A DNA stretch of 64,000 bases from CADEED01 sp035765415 (GCA_035765415.1 DASTXR010000052.1:29359-93358); one strand, 5' to 3'; numbered from the stretch's first letter, positions 34,610 to 44,317 are shown. Program-made: numbers and translations. Notes: generated by a model from the sequence alone, not told the origin.

Positions 34610-35880
34610 GCACGCGGCCCACGCTGCTGATCGTGTCCTATCACTTCGCGCCCAGCCCGCTGGTCGGCGCGAAGCGCTTCAGCTTCCTGTCGCGCGAGTT
34701 CGCGCGCCTGGGGTTCGACGTGCACGTCATCGCGAACGGCATCAACGATTCGCCGCATGGCAGCGAGGACAGCTCGCTGCCCATCACCGGCACCGTGCAT
34801 CGCGTCAACGCGCCCTTCGAGGTGCCACTCAAGGGCGGGGGCTTTCTGCGCCGCATCGCCAACGCGCTGTTTCGACGGCTGCTGGCGCCGGTAGGCCAGG
34901 AATATTTCTGGGCACGCGCCGCCACGCGCAAGGCGCTCGCCGTGGCGCGCCGGTTGCCGCCCGGCGTCGTCATCGCCACCTCGCCGCCGCACGCGGCGTT
35001 GATCGCGGGCGCGCGCATCGCGCGGCGGTTGAAGTGGCCGCTGATCCTCGACTATCGCGATCCGTGGAGCGCCTACGACTGGCCGCAGTGGCATCGCGGA
35101 TGGTTTTCGCAATGGCTGGCGGCGCGCATCGAAGGCCGCCTGGTGCGGCGCAGCTCGGCGCGCGTGCTCAACACGCCGAGCATGCGCGACTGGTTCGAGG
35201 AGAATTTCTCGCAGGCGCCCAGCGCCATGAACTTCGTGATCTCGAATGGCTTCGATCCCGCGCCGCCCACGGCCACTCCATCGGCCACCGGGACCATAGA
35301 GATCGTGCACGCCGGCGAGATCTATGGCAGCCGCTCGCTGGTGCCGCTGTTGCACGCGATCCGCAAACTGGGGCAGCGCCATCCCGACCGCCCCATCCAC
35401 GTGACCACCTATGGTGCGCTGCCCACCGCCGAATGGCAGCGCATCCGGGACGCCGGCCTGGAATCGTTCATCGAAGACCGCCCGCGCATTCCGTTTGCAG
35501 CGTTGTTCGGCGAGCTGCAGCGCGCCCATGTGCTGCTCGCCGTGGTCAGCGATCACATGAACTACTCCACGCCGTACAAGATCTACGACTACATGGCCGC
35601 GGGCCGGCCCATCCTCGGGCTGGCGCCGCGCGATGCTGCGCTGCATGAGTTGTTAGCCGACAGCGGCGCGGGCGTGTGCGTCGAATCGCAGGAGATAGAC
35701 GCCATCGAACAGGCCCTGGAACGCATGTTGTTCTCGCCGGTCACCCAGGCAGCGGCCCGCACCCGGCGATTCCAGTGGACGCATCTCGCGCAGCAATACC
35801 GTGCCGTCATCGACTCGCTCAGCGTCGTCGCGCCCTCATCCGACGTCCGTGAATATGGCGTGACGACCCGCGACCCGTAG
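34606..35880 (+). CDS. Family 4-like glycosyltransferase
   Basis: A 424-residue GT-B protein. The N-terminal domain starts TRPTLLIVSYHFAPSPLVG, SGGK-like first helix replaced by AKRFSFLSREFARLG; the C-terminal domain has IEIVHAGEIYGSRSLVPLL and YKIYDYMAAGRPILGL, the nucleotide-sugar-binding region of GT4 enzymes. Sugar and acceptor cannot be predicted. The start at 34606 overlaps the flippase stop; the open frame upstream is a shadow of the flippase. Confidence 0.85.
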   Translation: MSTRPTLLIVSYHFAPSPLVGAKRFSFLSREFARLGFDVHVIANGINDSPHGSEDSSLPITGTVHRVNAPFEVPLKGGGFLRRIANALFRRLLAPVGQEYFWARAATRKALAVARRLPPGVVIATSPPHAALIAGARIARRLKWPLILDYRDPWSAYDWPQWHRGWFSQWLAARIEGRLVRRSSARVLNTPSMRDWFEENFSQAPSAMNFVISNGFDPAPPTATPSATGTIEIVHAGEIYGSRSLVPLLHAIRKLGQRHPDRPIHVTTYGALPTAEWQRIRDAGLESFIEDRPRIPFAALFGELQRAHVLLAVVSDHMNYSTPYKIYDYMAAGRPILGLAPRDAALHELLADSGAGVCVESQEIDAIEQALERMLFSPVTQAAARTRRFQWTHLAQQYRAVIDSLSVVAPSSDVREYGVTTRDP

Positions 35881-35978
35881 GGGAGCCAGCGCGCGTCTAA
35901 CCACCTTGACGGCCGTCGCGCCGCGGCGTGTACTCGATTCACTCGGATCGACGGCAACTCACCACCTGGGAGACGGGC

Positions 35979-36824
35979 GTGAACGGTGAACACATTTGCC
36001 TCATCGACGTGGGCGCGCGTAATGGAATCGACGCCCGATGGAACCAATACTGGTCGATGCTCGACGTCATCGCGTTCGAACCGGAGCCCACGGAGTGCGC
36101 GCGGCTCAACGCCCAGATCCATCCCTATTCGATCCGCTACCTGCCGAATGCGCTGGGCGCGGTGGATGCCGAACGCGCGACGCTCTATCTATGCCGTTCG
36201 CCGGCGTGCTCCAGCCTGCTGAAACCGAATCTCGCGCTGTGCAACCAGTTTCCCTACGGCCACGCCATGGCGGTCGTGAGCGAGGTGCCGGTAACGCTCA
36301 GCCGCATGGACACGGTCGTCGACGTCCAGCCGGACATCATCAAGGTGGACACGCAGGGAACGGAAATCGACGTCCTGCGCGGGGCCGGCCACCTGCTCGA
36401 CCGGACGATGGTGGTGGAGCTCGAAGTGGAGTTCGTCGCGCAGTACGAGAACCAGCCGTTGTTCGCCGACGTGGACTCGTTCATGCGCGCCAATGGATTC
36501 ACGCTGCGCGGCCTGCGACGAACCTACTGGCGCAACAAGGCGGCGTCGTATTCACACTCGTCGGGCGGACAGTTGATGCACGGTGACGCGCTCTATATCC
36601 GTTACGGCGCCATCGACAACCCCAAGGGCCATCTCATCCTCGCGGCGTACAAGCAATACGATCTGCTTTGTTACCTCGGGGCGACGGATCTCGTGCCGAA
36701 GCCCAACAAGACGTTTCAACTGCTCGGCAAGGTGCTGGGAAAACCGAATCGCGAGCTGCGCCGCTTCGTCGACAGCCTGCGATCCTCGAACGCCAGCGAC
36801 TGGCACGACCCGGATTTCTTCTAG
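35979..36824 (+). CDS. FkbM-family methyltransferase
   Basis: A 281-residue SAM-dependent methyltransferase. ICLIDVGARNGIDARW is the SAM-binding motif I, VIAFEPEPTECARLN follows, and IIKVDTQGTEIDVLRGA is the FkbM signature. Members O-methylate sugars or other hydroxyls, which suits the adjacent flippase and glycosyltransferase. I chose GTG at 35979 because GGGAG sits seven bases upstream; GTG at 35928 would add 17 residues. The C-terminal 80 residues extend beyond the core fold. The stop shares CTAG (36821-36824) with the convergent RND pump. Confidence 0.85.
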   Translation: MNGEHICLIDVGARNGIDARWNQYWSMLDVIAFEPEPTECARLNAQIHPYSIRYLPNALGAVDAERATLYLCRSPACSSLLKPNLALCNQFPYGHAMAVVSEVPVTLSRMDTVVDVQPDIIKVDTQGTEIDVLRGAGHLLDRTMVVELEVEFVAQYENQPLFADVDSFMRANGFTLRGLRRTYWRNKAASYSHSSGGQLMHGDALYIRYGAIDNPKGHLILAAYKQYDLLCYLGATDLVPKPNKTFQLLGKVLGKPNRELRRFVDSLRSSNASDWHDPDFF

Positions 36825-39800
36825 GCGGGCGCCGGCCGCGGCACGCGGTACCAGCTCGCGTACAACGCCGGCAGGAAAATCAGCGTCAGCACCGTGGCGA
36901 TGAACAGCCCGCCCATCATCGCGATGGCCATGGGTCCCCAGAACACTTCGCTCACGATGGGGATGAGCCCGAGTATGGCCGCCGCGGCCGTCAGCAGGAT
37001 GGGCCGCAGGCGATGCATCGTCGCGTCGACGATGGCGGCGCCGCGCTCCATGCCGGCATCCTCGTTCTCCTTGATCTGCGCCATCAGCACCACCGAGTTG
37101 CGGATGATCATGCCCACGAGCGCGAACACGCCCAGCATGGCCACGAACCCGAACGGCCGGTTGCTCACCAGCAAGGCGATGGTCACGCCGATGATGGCGA
37201 GCGGCGCCGTGAGCATCACCAGCAGCAGCTTCTGCGTGCTGTGAAGCTGGAGCATGAGCACCAACAGCATGATGATGAACATGATCGGGATCACGGCCAT
37301 GATGGACTTCCGGCCCTTGGCGCTCTCGCCCACCGCGCCGCCGACCTCGATGCGATAGCCCGGCGGTAGTTTGGCCATGAGCGCCTCGACGGGCTCCTGC
37401 AGCTGTTCGGTGACCGTCGCCGCCGTCAGGCCGTCGGCCACCTTCGCCTGCACGGTGATGGTGGGCAGGCGGTTGCGGCGCCAGATCACGGTTTCCTCGA
37501 GTCCGTATTCGAATGTCGCGATCTGCGTGAGCGGCACCGAGTTGCCGCTGGCGATACCGACTTCGAGGTCGCGCAGCCGCGCGATGTCGCCGCGATCCTG
37601 CTCCTGGGCCCGGCCCTGCACGTCGATGAGATAGATGTCGTCGCGGAACTCCGTGATGGAGCGTCCCGACAGCGCCGAGGCCAGCGCGCGTGACACCTGC
37701 TGCGAGCTCACGCCGAGCTGGCGCGCCTTGTCCTGGTCGACGTCGATGCGAATGCGCTTGGTCATCTCGTTCCAGTCGAAATTCACGACGCGCGTGTCGG
37801 GATTCGCGCGCATCGTCGCGGCGACGGTTTCGGCGATCGCCCGCACGCCGCTCACATCCGGTCCGCTGACGCGGTACTGCAGCGGCCAGTCCACCGGCGG
37901 CCCGAGCGCCAGCGGCTCGACGCGCGCCATCAGCGTGTCGAAATCCCCGGCGAGCGCTTTCTCCAGCCGCGCGCGCACCGCGTCCCGCACCTCGAAGCTG
38001 CGCGTGATGACCACCGCCTGCGCGAAATTGGCGTTCTCGAGCTGCTGGTTGAGCGGTAGATAGAAGCGGACCGCGCCCGAGCCTATGTAGAAGCTGTGAT
38101 AGACGACGTCCGGGTCGGCCAGCAACACCTTCTCGAATCGCAGCACTTCGGCCTCGGTGGCCTTGATCGACGCGTTCTGCGCCAGCCGCAGGTCGATCAT
38201 GAGCTCCGCCCGGCTCGACGAGGGAAAGAACTGCTGTTGCACGAACCCGAAGAGGACGACGGCGACCACGAACGCGCCGGCGGTGCCGGCGACGACCCAG
38301 CCGCGATTCGCCAGCGCCTTCATCAGCAGCTTGCGGAAACGCGCGTTCATCGGCGTGTCCACGTGCTCATGAACGTGGCCGGCCGGCTGTTCCTTGAGCA
38401 CAGCGACGCCGATGTAAGGCGTGAAGATGACCGCGACCAGCCACGACACCAGCAATGCGATGGTCACCACGGCAAACAAGGTGAAACAGTATTCGCCGGC
38501 ACCGCTCCTGGCGAAACCGACCGGCAGGAACCCGGCCACCGACACCAGCGTGCCGGTGAGCATGGGGAAAGCCGTCGAGGTATAGGCGAAGGTGGCGGCG
38601 CGGAATTTGTCCCAGCCCTCTTCCATCTTCTTCACCATCATCTCCACGGCGATCATGGCGTCGTCGACGAGCAGGCCCAGGGAAATGATCAACGCACCCA
38701 GCGAAATGCGCTGCAGGCTGATCTCGAAGATCTCCATGAACACGAACGTGATGGCGAGCACCAGCGGAATGCAGACCGCCACCACCAGGCCGGCGCGCAG
38801 CCCGAGGCTCACGAAACTCACGATGAGCACGATGCCGATGGCTTCGAACAGCCCGCGCGTGAACTGCCCGACGGATTCCTCGACCACGGCAGGTTGATTC
38901 GCGACGCGATGCACGTCGATGCCCACGGGCATGTCGCTCTCGATGCGCGCGAGCTCCTTTTCGAGCGCCGCGCCGAGCTCGAGCACGTTGCCGCCCTTGG
39001 ACATGGAAACGCCGATGCCGATGGCCGGCGTGCCGTTGTAGCGGTACTGCGGCGTCGGCGGATCCCGGTAACCTCGCGTGACGCGCGCGAAATCCCCGAG
39101 CCGCACGCGGCGCTCGCCGACGCGGATGGCGAGGCTCTCGAGCGCGGCCACGGAGTCGAGCGCGCCGCTGACGCGCACCGCGATGCGTTCACCCGGCGTT
39201 TCGATGGTGCCGGAGGCGATGACGGCGTTCTGGGCGGCGAGCGTCGCGCCCACGAGCTCCGGGTCGATGCCGAGTCCCGCCATCTGCCGCAGCGAAAAAT
39301 CGATGTAGATGACCTCGTCCTGCACGCCGATGAGATCCACCTTGCCCACGTGATTCACGCGCAGCAGCTCGGCGCGGATGAACTCGGCCTGGTCGCGCAA
39401 CTCCCGGTAGGTGAAGCCGTCGCTGGTGAGCGCGTAGATCACGCCGTACACGTCGCCGAAGTCGTCGTTGAAAAACGGGCCCATGGAGCCTTGCGGCAGC
39501 GTCCCCTGGATGTCGCCTAACTTCTTGCGCACCTGGTACCACTGGTCGGGCACGGCAGACGGTGGCGTGTCGTCGCGCAGCGTGACCATGATCGTGGCTT
39601 CGCCCGGCTTGGTGTAGCTGCTGACGAAGTCGATGTACTGCAGCGACTCGAGCGGCTTCTCGAGGCGGTCGGTGAGTTGCTTGGCGGTCTGGTTGGCGTC
39701 GGCGCCGGGCCAGAACGCTCTGACCACCATGAGTTTGATCGTGAACGGCGGATCTTCATCGCGACCGAGATCCTGGTAAGCGCGAAAGCCCGCGAACAGC

Positions 39801-39898
39801 GCGATCACCATGAGAAAGCCGATCAGCGGCTTGTGATTCAGCGCCCACGCCGAAAGATTGAAAGCGCCATGCCCGGCGGGCGCTGTTGCCTGGCTCAT
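36821..39898 (-). CDS. RND efflux permease
   Basis: A 1025-residue inner-membrane proton-drug antiporter with twelve helices and two large periplasmic loops. GALIISLGLLVDDAMIAVEMM is the fourth-helix motif with the proton-relay aspartates; a late repeat reads VSNRPFGFVAMLGVFALVGM and RNSVVLMAQIKENEDAG. The sequence groups with RND pumps partnered by short lipoprotein adaptors rather than with AcrB itself (inference). It overlaps the adaptor gene by ATGA (39895-39898) and is the last gene of the operon. Confidence 0.93.
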   Translation of the reverse strand: MSQATAPAGHGAFNLSAWALNHKPLIGFLMVIALFAGFRAYQDLGRDEDPPFTIKLMVVRAFWPGADANQTAKQLTDRLEKPLESLQYIDFVSSYTKPGEATIMVTLRDDTPPSAVPDQWYQVRKKLGDIQGTLPQGSMGPFFNDDFGDVYGVIYALTSDGFTYRELRDQAEFIRAELLRVNHVGKVDLIGVQDEVIYIDFSLRQMAGLGIDPELVGATLAAQNAVIASGTIETPGERIAVRVSGALDSVAALESLAIRVGERRVRLGDFARVTRGYRDPPTPQYRYNGTPAIGIGVSMSKGGNVLELGAALEKELARIESDMPVGIDVHRVANQPAVVEESVGQFTRGLFEAIGIVLIVSFVSLGLRAGLVVAVCIPLVLAITFVFMEIFEISLQRISLGALIISLGLLVDDAMIAVEMMVKKMEEGWDKFRAATFAYTSTAFPMLTGTLVSVAGFLPVGFARSGAGEYCFTLFAVVTIALLVSWLVAVIFTPYIGVAVLKEQPAGHVHEHVDTPMNARFRKLLMKALANRGWVVAGTAGAFVVAVVLFGFVQQQFFPSSSRAELMIDLRLAQNASIKATEAEVLRFEKVLLADPDVVYHSFYIGSGAVRFYLPLNQQLENANFAQAVVITRSFEVRDAVRARLEKALAGDFDTLMARVEPLALGPPVDWPLQYRVSGPDVSGVRAIAETVAATMRANPDTRVVNFDWNEMTKRIRIDVDQDKARQLGVSSQQVSRALASALSGRSITEFRDDIYLIDVQGRAQEQDRGDIARLRDLEVGIASGNSVPLTQIATFEYGLEETVIWRRNRLPTITVQAKVADGLTAATVTEQLQEPVEALMAKLPPGYRIEVGGAVGESAKGRKSIMAVIPIMFIIMLLVLMLQLHSTQKLLLVMLTAPLAIIGVTIALLVSNRPFGFVAMLGVFALVGMIIRNSVVLMAQIKENEDAGMERGAAIVDATMHRLRPILLTAAAAILGLIPIVSEVFWGPMAIAMMGGLFIATVLTLIFLPALYASWYRVPRPAPA

Positions 39899-40977
39899 TG
39901 CGGTTTCTCGGCCGCCAGCTTCACCTTCTCGCCGGGCGCCAGCCGGTGCACTCCCGCGGTGACCACCCGCTCACCGGTGCGAATTCCTTCGGCCACATAC
40001 ACCCGGTCGGTGTCGTATCGCTCGACCGTGACGGGACGCAGCTCCACGGTGCTGGTGGCCGTGACCACCCACACGGCGGGTTTGCCGTCTTTCTGGAAGA
40101 TCGCGGTGGAAGGCAGCGAGATGTTAGGCGCGCCGCCGACGCGCGCCAGCGTCACGCTCACCGTCATCCCGAGCCGCAGGCTGTCCGGCGGTTTCACGAT
40201 CGTGCTGCGCACCTGGTAGGTGCGTGTCACGGGGTCGGCGGTGGGACTGATCTCGCGCACTCGCCCGGCCCAGGCGACGTTGTCGCCGGTCAGCGGGTTT
40301 ATCAGGACGCTCGAGCCGGCCTTCACTTCGCCGATGCGCGCATCGGGCACATCGAACACCGCCTCGCGCTCGCTCGGCCGCGCGATGCTGAAGGCGCGCT
40401 GCCCGGCGGCGACCACCGTGCCCACTTCCACGAGCACGCGCGTCACGACTCCGTCTTCACCGGCGCGCAGCGTGGTGTAACCCAGCCGCTGCTGGGCCAG
40501 CCGCATCTCGGCCGTGGCCTGCGATAGTTTGGCCTCGGCCAGGCGCACGGCTGTCTGCTGCGCCTGGTACTGCGCGCGCGTGGTCAGCCCGCGCTCGAGC
40601 AGGTCGCGAAAGCGCGCCTCTTCGCTGCGCGAGCGCGCGAGATCGGATTGCGCGGCCGGCACCGCGCCGCGCGCCGCATCCACGCCTAACTGCTGGTCGG
40701 TCTGGTCGAGCTGCGCGAGAAGCTGGCCTTTCCTGACGGCCGCGCCGACATCGACGTTTCGCGTCACCACCTTGCCGCCCACCTGGAAACTCAGGTCGGT
40801 CTCGTAACGTGAACGGATTTCCGCGGTGTAGGTCGCGCTGTCGGTCGTCGTGCCGCCGGCCACGATTTCCGAACGCACGGGGCGCACCAGCACCTCGGGT
40901 TCCTTCTTCCCGCCGCAGCCGGCCATTGCCGCCGCCAGCGCTATTAATAAGAGGGGACGACTATTGTTGAATGCCAT
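39895..40977 (-). CDS. RND efflux periplasmic adaptor lipoprotein
   Basis: A 360-residue membrane-fusion protein. The signal peptide ends MAGC (Cys21), a lipobox. The beta-barrel/lipoyl part shows DLSFQVGGKVVTRNVDVGAA and VRKGQLLAQLD, followed by a helical hairpin (QSDLARSRSEEARFRDLLER), the second lipoyl half (TTLRAGEDGVVTRVLVEVG) and the membrane-proximal domain. It bridges the RND pump and the outer-membrane channel. It starts nine bases after the fused TolC gene. Confidence 0.93.
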   Translation of the reverse strand: MAFNNSRPLLLIALAAAMAGCGGKKEPEVLVRPVRSEIVAGGTTTDSATYTAEIRSRYETDLSFQVGGKVVTRNVDVGAAVRKGQLLAQLDQTDQQLGVDAARGAVPAAQSDLARSRSEEARFRDLLERGLTTRAQYQAQQTAVRLAEAKLSQATAEMRLAQQRLGYTTLRAGEDGVVTRVLVEVGTVVAAGQRAFSIARPSEREAVFDVPDARIGEVKAGSSVLINPLTGDNVAWAGRVREISPTADPVTRTYQVRSTIVKPPDSLRLGMTVSVTLARVGGAPNISLPSTAIFQKDGKPAVWVVTATSTVELRPVTVERYDTDRVYVAEGIRTGERVVTAGVHRLAPGEKVKLAAEKPQ

Positions 40978-40986
40978 TCCGGGGTC

Positions 40987-43335
40987 TCATTTCACGGGAT
41001 TCTGGCGGAACCAGGCTTCGACGCGCGCATACCAGGCCTCGCGCGACGCCGGATCGAGCAGGATTTCGAATTCGCCCATCGACCGCAGCACGTTGACGAA
41101 GTCCGTCATGAAACCGTACTTCGCATCGGTGGCGCTGAGCCCGGAAATGAGCGAGGTCTCCTGCGCGTCGATGAGGTCGGTGACCGACACGGCGCCGCGC
41201 GCGTAGGCATCGGTGACATTGGCGAGATTCTCGTCGGCGGCCGCCAGCGCCTGTCGCGACAGGTCGATCGCCGGCCACGAGCTCGCGGTCTGGTGCAGTA
41301 CCTGGCGCGTGCGCGCCTCGATGCCGTCGATGACGGCGGCCTTGTCGGACTCGCTGGCCCGCACTTCGTGGCGGGCCTGCGACGATTGCGCGCCGCGCAG
41401 CCCGCCCGTGAGCAGCGGCAGCGTCGCCTGCAGCGTCACGCTCCAGGATTCATCGTCGGGGGCGCCGGGAACGCTGAGCGACCCGGCGCCGCTCCTGTCG
41501 GTGAACTTCGAAGCGTTCGAGAGCAGCGCGATGTCCGGTAGATAGTAGGCGCGTCCGGCCGAGCTCAACGCGCGCTGTCGGGCCGTAAGCACGGAATCGG
41601 CCTGCTGGATCTCCGGCGCGTTCTCGAGCGCCGTGTGCACGGCGTATTCCATGAACACCGCCCACTTGGCCGGCGTGTCGAGGAAAGCCTGCGTGCGCGG
41701 GCTCGACACCAGGGTCAGGGGATCGTCGATGCCCGACTCCACGGTGCTGAAGGGCTGGTTCGCCGGGCGATGCAGGATGCGCAGCATTTCGGTTTCGGCC
41801 TGCTTGCGGCTCGCCTCCGCCGCCAGCAGTGTCTGCTTGTCGCGCGCGAGCTGCGACACCCAGCGCAGGTAGTCAGACCTTTCGGCGAGCCCCACTTCCT
41901 CGCGCACGCGCGAGATCTCGAGGTTCCTGCGCGTGTTCTCGACGTTGCGGCGCCGGACTTCCTCGACCGACTTGGCGCGCAGGACATTCAGGTAGGCCGA
42001 CGCGGCATCGGTGAGCGTGTTCAGCATGTCGGCACGCTGGCTCTGCTCCTGCGCGGCGCCCAGCGACTTGGCGATGGAGTAGCCGGCCCACGCGCGCTCG
42101 GAGTAGATCAACTGGCCGAAAGACAGTCCCGCGCTGGTCGCATCCTCGGGCTGCGTGAGCGGACTCGCGCGATCCTCGTCGATGCGCGTGCGCGCCGCGG
42201 ACGCCGACAGCGATGGCAGCAGGTCGCTGCGCGCGATGCGTATGTCATCGAGCGCGCTGCCCAGGCGCTCGCGGCTCGCGGCCAGCGCGGGGTTGGCATC
42301 GAGCGCCGCGCGCATGGCGCCCAGCAGCGTGAGCGGTTGCGCGTCGCCAGGGTCGGCGTTCACCTGCTCGGCGTCGGCCAGGAACTGCCAGCGCGGCGAG
42401 AAACCGATGGCACGCGCCACCTGCATGTTGATGAGCAGCCGCTGCGACGTGGGGAAACCCACATCGAACTGCGCGGGGTCCTCGCCCTGGGTGATGCGCT
42501 GGATCATGATGGCCACGCGGCGCGCGAGCCGTCCCTTGTCGCGCTCGGCGCCGCCCGTCGTCATCAGCAGGCCCGCTTCCACTTCGCTGCGGCCCACCAC
42601 CGAGAACGTGGGTAGCTTGCGAGCCTGAAGCCCCTGCGCGAGCTCGCGCACCTGCGCGTCGTCGAACCGCAGCGGCGTCACGTACACCGCGTCCACCTCC
42701 GCCGGAATGCTGGCGAGTGCGGCGTCGACATCACCTCGCACGCGCACCAGGCCGATGCGCACGTTGAGCGCCGCGGCCAGCTCGGTGGCCTTGGCCGACA
42801 GCTCCGGCAGAGCGGACAACAGCGAATCGTCGACCAGCGCCACCACGTATCTGAAGTTCACGAACTCGTGAAAAGCGCGGACTTCGTTGCCCACGCTCTG
42901 GAAGTCGGCCACGTAGGTGAAGTTGTGGCGCCCGCTGCGGCCTTCGGTGAGTGGATAGCCCTGCAGCACCGGATCGATGACCATCGGCGCGATCACGGGT
43001 TTTGGCAGGACCTTGCGGCGCGCCGCCTGCTGCGAAGTGAGGATGCCGAGCGTGATGACGACGTCCACCTCGCGGTCGGCGAGCGCGCGATCGAGCGCGG
43101 CCTCGGCGCCTTCCAGCGACCAGTCGCCGGCGAAGCGTTTCGACTGGGGTAGCACAATTTTGATGTCGGGCGAGGCGACGCCGGCCATCTCGCTCTCGAT
43201 GGCCTCGGCAGAGAAAATCGCCCGCCCGGCCGCGCCGTCGGTGACCACCGCCACGCGTATTTCACGACCCAGCGCCGATGAGACAAAAGCGAACAAGGCC
43301 AATGCGCCCAGTGTGTGCCGCAAACCCATCAGCAT
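40987..43335 (-). CDS. Substrate-binding domain fused to TolC-family outer-membrane factor
   Basis: A 782-residue protein in two parts. A signal peptide (1-23, ALALFAFVSSALG) precedes residues 24-315, which read as an ABC-type substrate-binding protein of the ABC_sub_bind (PF04392) family: IRVAVVTDGAAGRAIFSAEA, AEVDAVYVTPLRFDDAQVRE, and LLINMQVARAIGF. Residues 335-782 are a TolC/OEP outer-membrane factor with two helical-hairpin repeats (LGAMRAALDANPALAASRER; YAVHTALENAPEIQQADSVL). The frame is continuous, with no sign of a frameshift at the junction near 42345. It leads the efflux operon, so the binding domain may sense or deliver cargo to the channel (inference). It is 300 residues longer than ordinary OMF proteins. 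Confidence 0.88.
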   Translation of the reverse strand: MLMGLRHTLGALALFAFVSSALGREIRVAVVTDGAAGRAIFSAEAIESEMAGVASPDIKIVLPQSKRFAGDWSLEGAEAALDRALADREVDVVITLGILTSQQAARRKVLPKPVIAPMVIDPVLQGYPLTEGRSGRHNFTYVADFQSVGNEVRAFHEFVNFRYVVALVDDSLLSALPELSAKATELAAALNVRIGLVRVRGDVDAALASIPAEVDAVYVTPLRFDDAQVRELAQGLQARKLPTFSVVGRSEVEAGLLMTTGGAERDKGRLARRVAIMIQRITQGEDPAQFDVGFPTSQRLLINMQVARAIGFSPRWQFLADAEQVNADPGDAQPLTLLGAMRAALDANPALAASRERLGSALDDIRIARSDLLPSLSASAARTRIDEDRASPLTQPEDATSAGLSFGQLIYSERAWAGYSIAKSLGAAQEQSQRADMLNTLTDAASAYLNVLRAKSVEEVRRRNVENTRRNLEISRVREEVGLAERSDYLRWVSQLARDKQTLLAAEASRKQAETEMLRILHRPANQPFSTVESGIDDPLTLVSSPRTQAFLDTPAKWAVFMEYAVHTALENAPEIQQADSVLTARQRALSSAGRAYYLPDIALLSNASKFTDRSGAGSLSVPGAPDDESWSVTLQATLPLLTGGLRGAQSSQARHEVRASESDKAAVIDGIEARTRQVLHQTASSWPAIDLSRQALAAADENLANVTDAYARGAVSVTDLIDAQETSLISGLSATDAKYGFMTDFVNVLRSMGEFEILLDPASREAWYARVEAWFRQNPVK

Positions 43336-43355
43336 CCGCGACTTCTCCCGACCGG

Positions 43356-43431
43356 CATCTTGTTTGCAGGCATCTTAGTCCGCTCAAACATGCTGTCGTG
43401 CACAAAAGTACATGTCCAGCGAGACAAGATG
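43356..43431. promoter_or_regulatory. Inverted repeats in the efflux-operon control region
   Basis: The 145-base gap between divergent genes (43336-43480) holds CATCTTGT at 43356-43363 and its complement ACAAGATG at 43424-43431. GGCATCTT also occurs twice as a direct repeat. These could be operator halves for a repressor of the efflux operon, though no regulator gene is adjacent. Confidence 0.3.
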
Positions 43432-43480
43432 TGCGCCACATCGCGCGCTGGCCCGAGGGTTCGGGGCTACTCTTCGGTGC

Positions 43481-44317
43481 ATGGCTAACGACAACGTACC
43501 CGGCGAACAGACAGGACAGCTCGAGGCATTACTCGATCGCTGGCAGACCAGTCTCGATCTGCACGCCAGGTACGCAGCGCTCGATGACGCGCGTTACTGG
43601 CACGTGCAGCCCTGGCCCAGGCACGAACGGCCGCAACGCTGGATCATCCAGCTCGCGCGCAAACGCATCCTCGCGCTCAAGCGCCTCTTCGCGCAGCGGC
43701 AGTCCGAAGGCGACCGGGACTTCATCGAAGGCATCGAGATCATGGGTTTCCTCGCCACGCTGGTGGGAATCACCTCGGTGGAGCGGTTCATACCGCTGGC
43801 CACTCATGAAACCGAGAGGCGCGATGTGCTGAACGCCGAAATCGATTCGATGCCGGCGAAGCCCGCGCCGGCGGCGAAGCCGGCCACTCCGCAAGCCGAA
43901 CCAGTGCGAACGCGCACCGCTGAACACAAGCGCACTGCCGAGACCACGCGCCAGATGCCCGCGCTGCCCGGTTCCCGGATGACTCGCAAGGAGCCGGACC
44001 CGCCACCGCCCAGGCGCGAGGCCAGGCGCGAGCCGGTACGAGGGGCGGCCGTGAAGCCGCAGCCCGCTGTCAAACTGCAACCTCCGGTCAGGCCCCAACC
44101 TGCCGCCAAACCGAGAAAGGCGCCTTCGACGGTCACCGCGACCGAACACGTGGTGATCGCCGACGCGGTGCGCTTGTTAGGCTGGGGGAGGCAGTGGCAC
44201 GAGCTGGCGGAGATGATCGCGCGGTTGTCCGAACGGCCCAGCCCCTCGGAAATCCGCCGCATCCTGCGCACTTACCGCGATCAAATCGACGCAGTCGCCA
44301 CCCGCCGACGCGATTGA
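43481..44317 (+). CDS. Unknown protein with Pro/Ala-rich linker
   Basis: A 278-residue protein I do not recognise. Residues 1-115 are a helical N-terminal domain (ALDDARYWHVQPWPRHERP, then IIQLARKRILALKRLFAQRQ). Residues 125-225 are a disordered Pro/Ala/Lys/Arg linker, and the last 50 residues form a helical domain (ADAVRLLGWGRQWHELAEMI, RPSPSEIRRILRTYRDQI). No signal peptide is visible. The ATG at 43481 is chosen over upstream GTG-type starts because the preceding sequence is low in coding character. It precedes the ABC cluster by 106 bases; linkage is uncertain. Confidence 0.65.
   Translation: MANDNVPGEQTGQLEALLDRWQTSLDLHARYAALDDARYWHVQPWPRHERPQRWIIQLARKRILALKRLFAQRQSEGDRDFIEGIEIMGFLATLVGITSVERFIPLATHETERRDVLNAEIDSMPAKPAPAAKPATPQAEPVRTRTAEHKRTAETTRQMPALPGSRMTRKEPDPPPPRREARREPVRGAAVKPQPAVKLQPPVRPQPAAKPRKAPSTVTATEHVVIADAVRLLGWGRQWHELAEMIARLSERPSPSEIRRILRTYRDQIDAVATRRRD

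Noticed and set aside
42300..42400. Frameshift or assembly join between a binding-protein gene and a TolC gene
   Set aside because: The frame is continuous, has no stop or internal ribosome site near the junction, and the linker (QVNADPGDAQP) looks natural. I keep the fusion but ask for a check.
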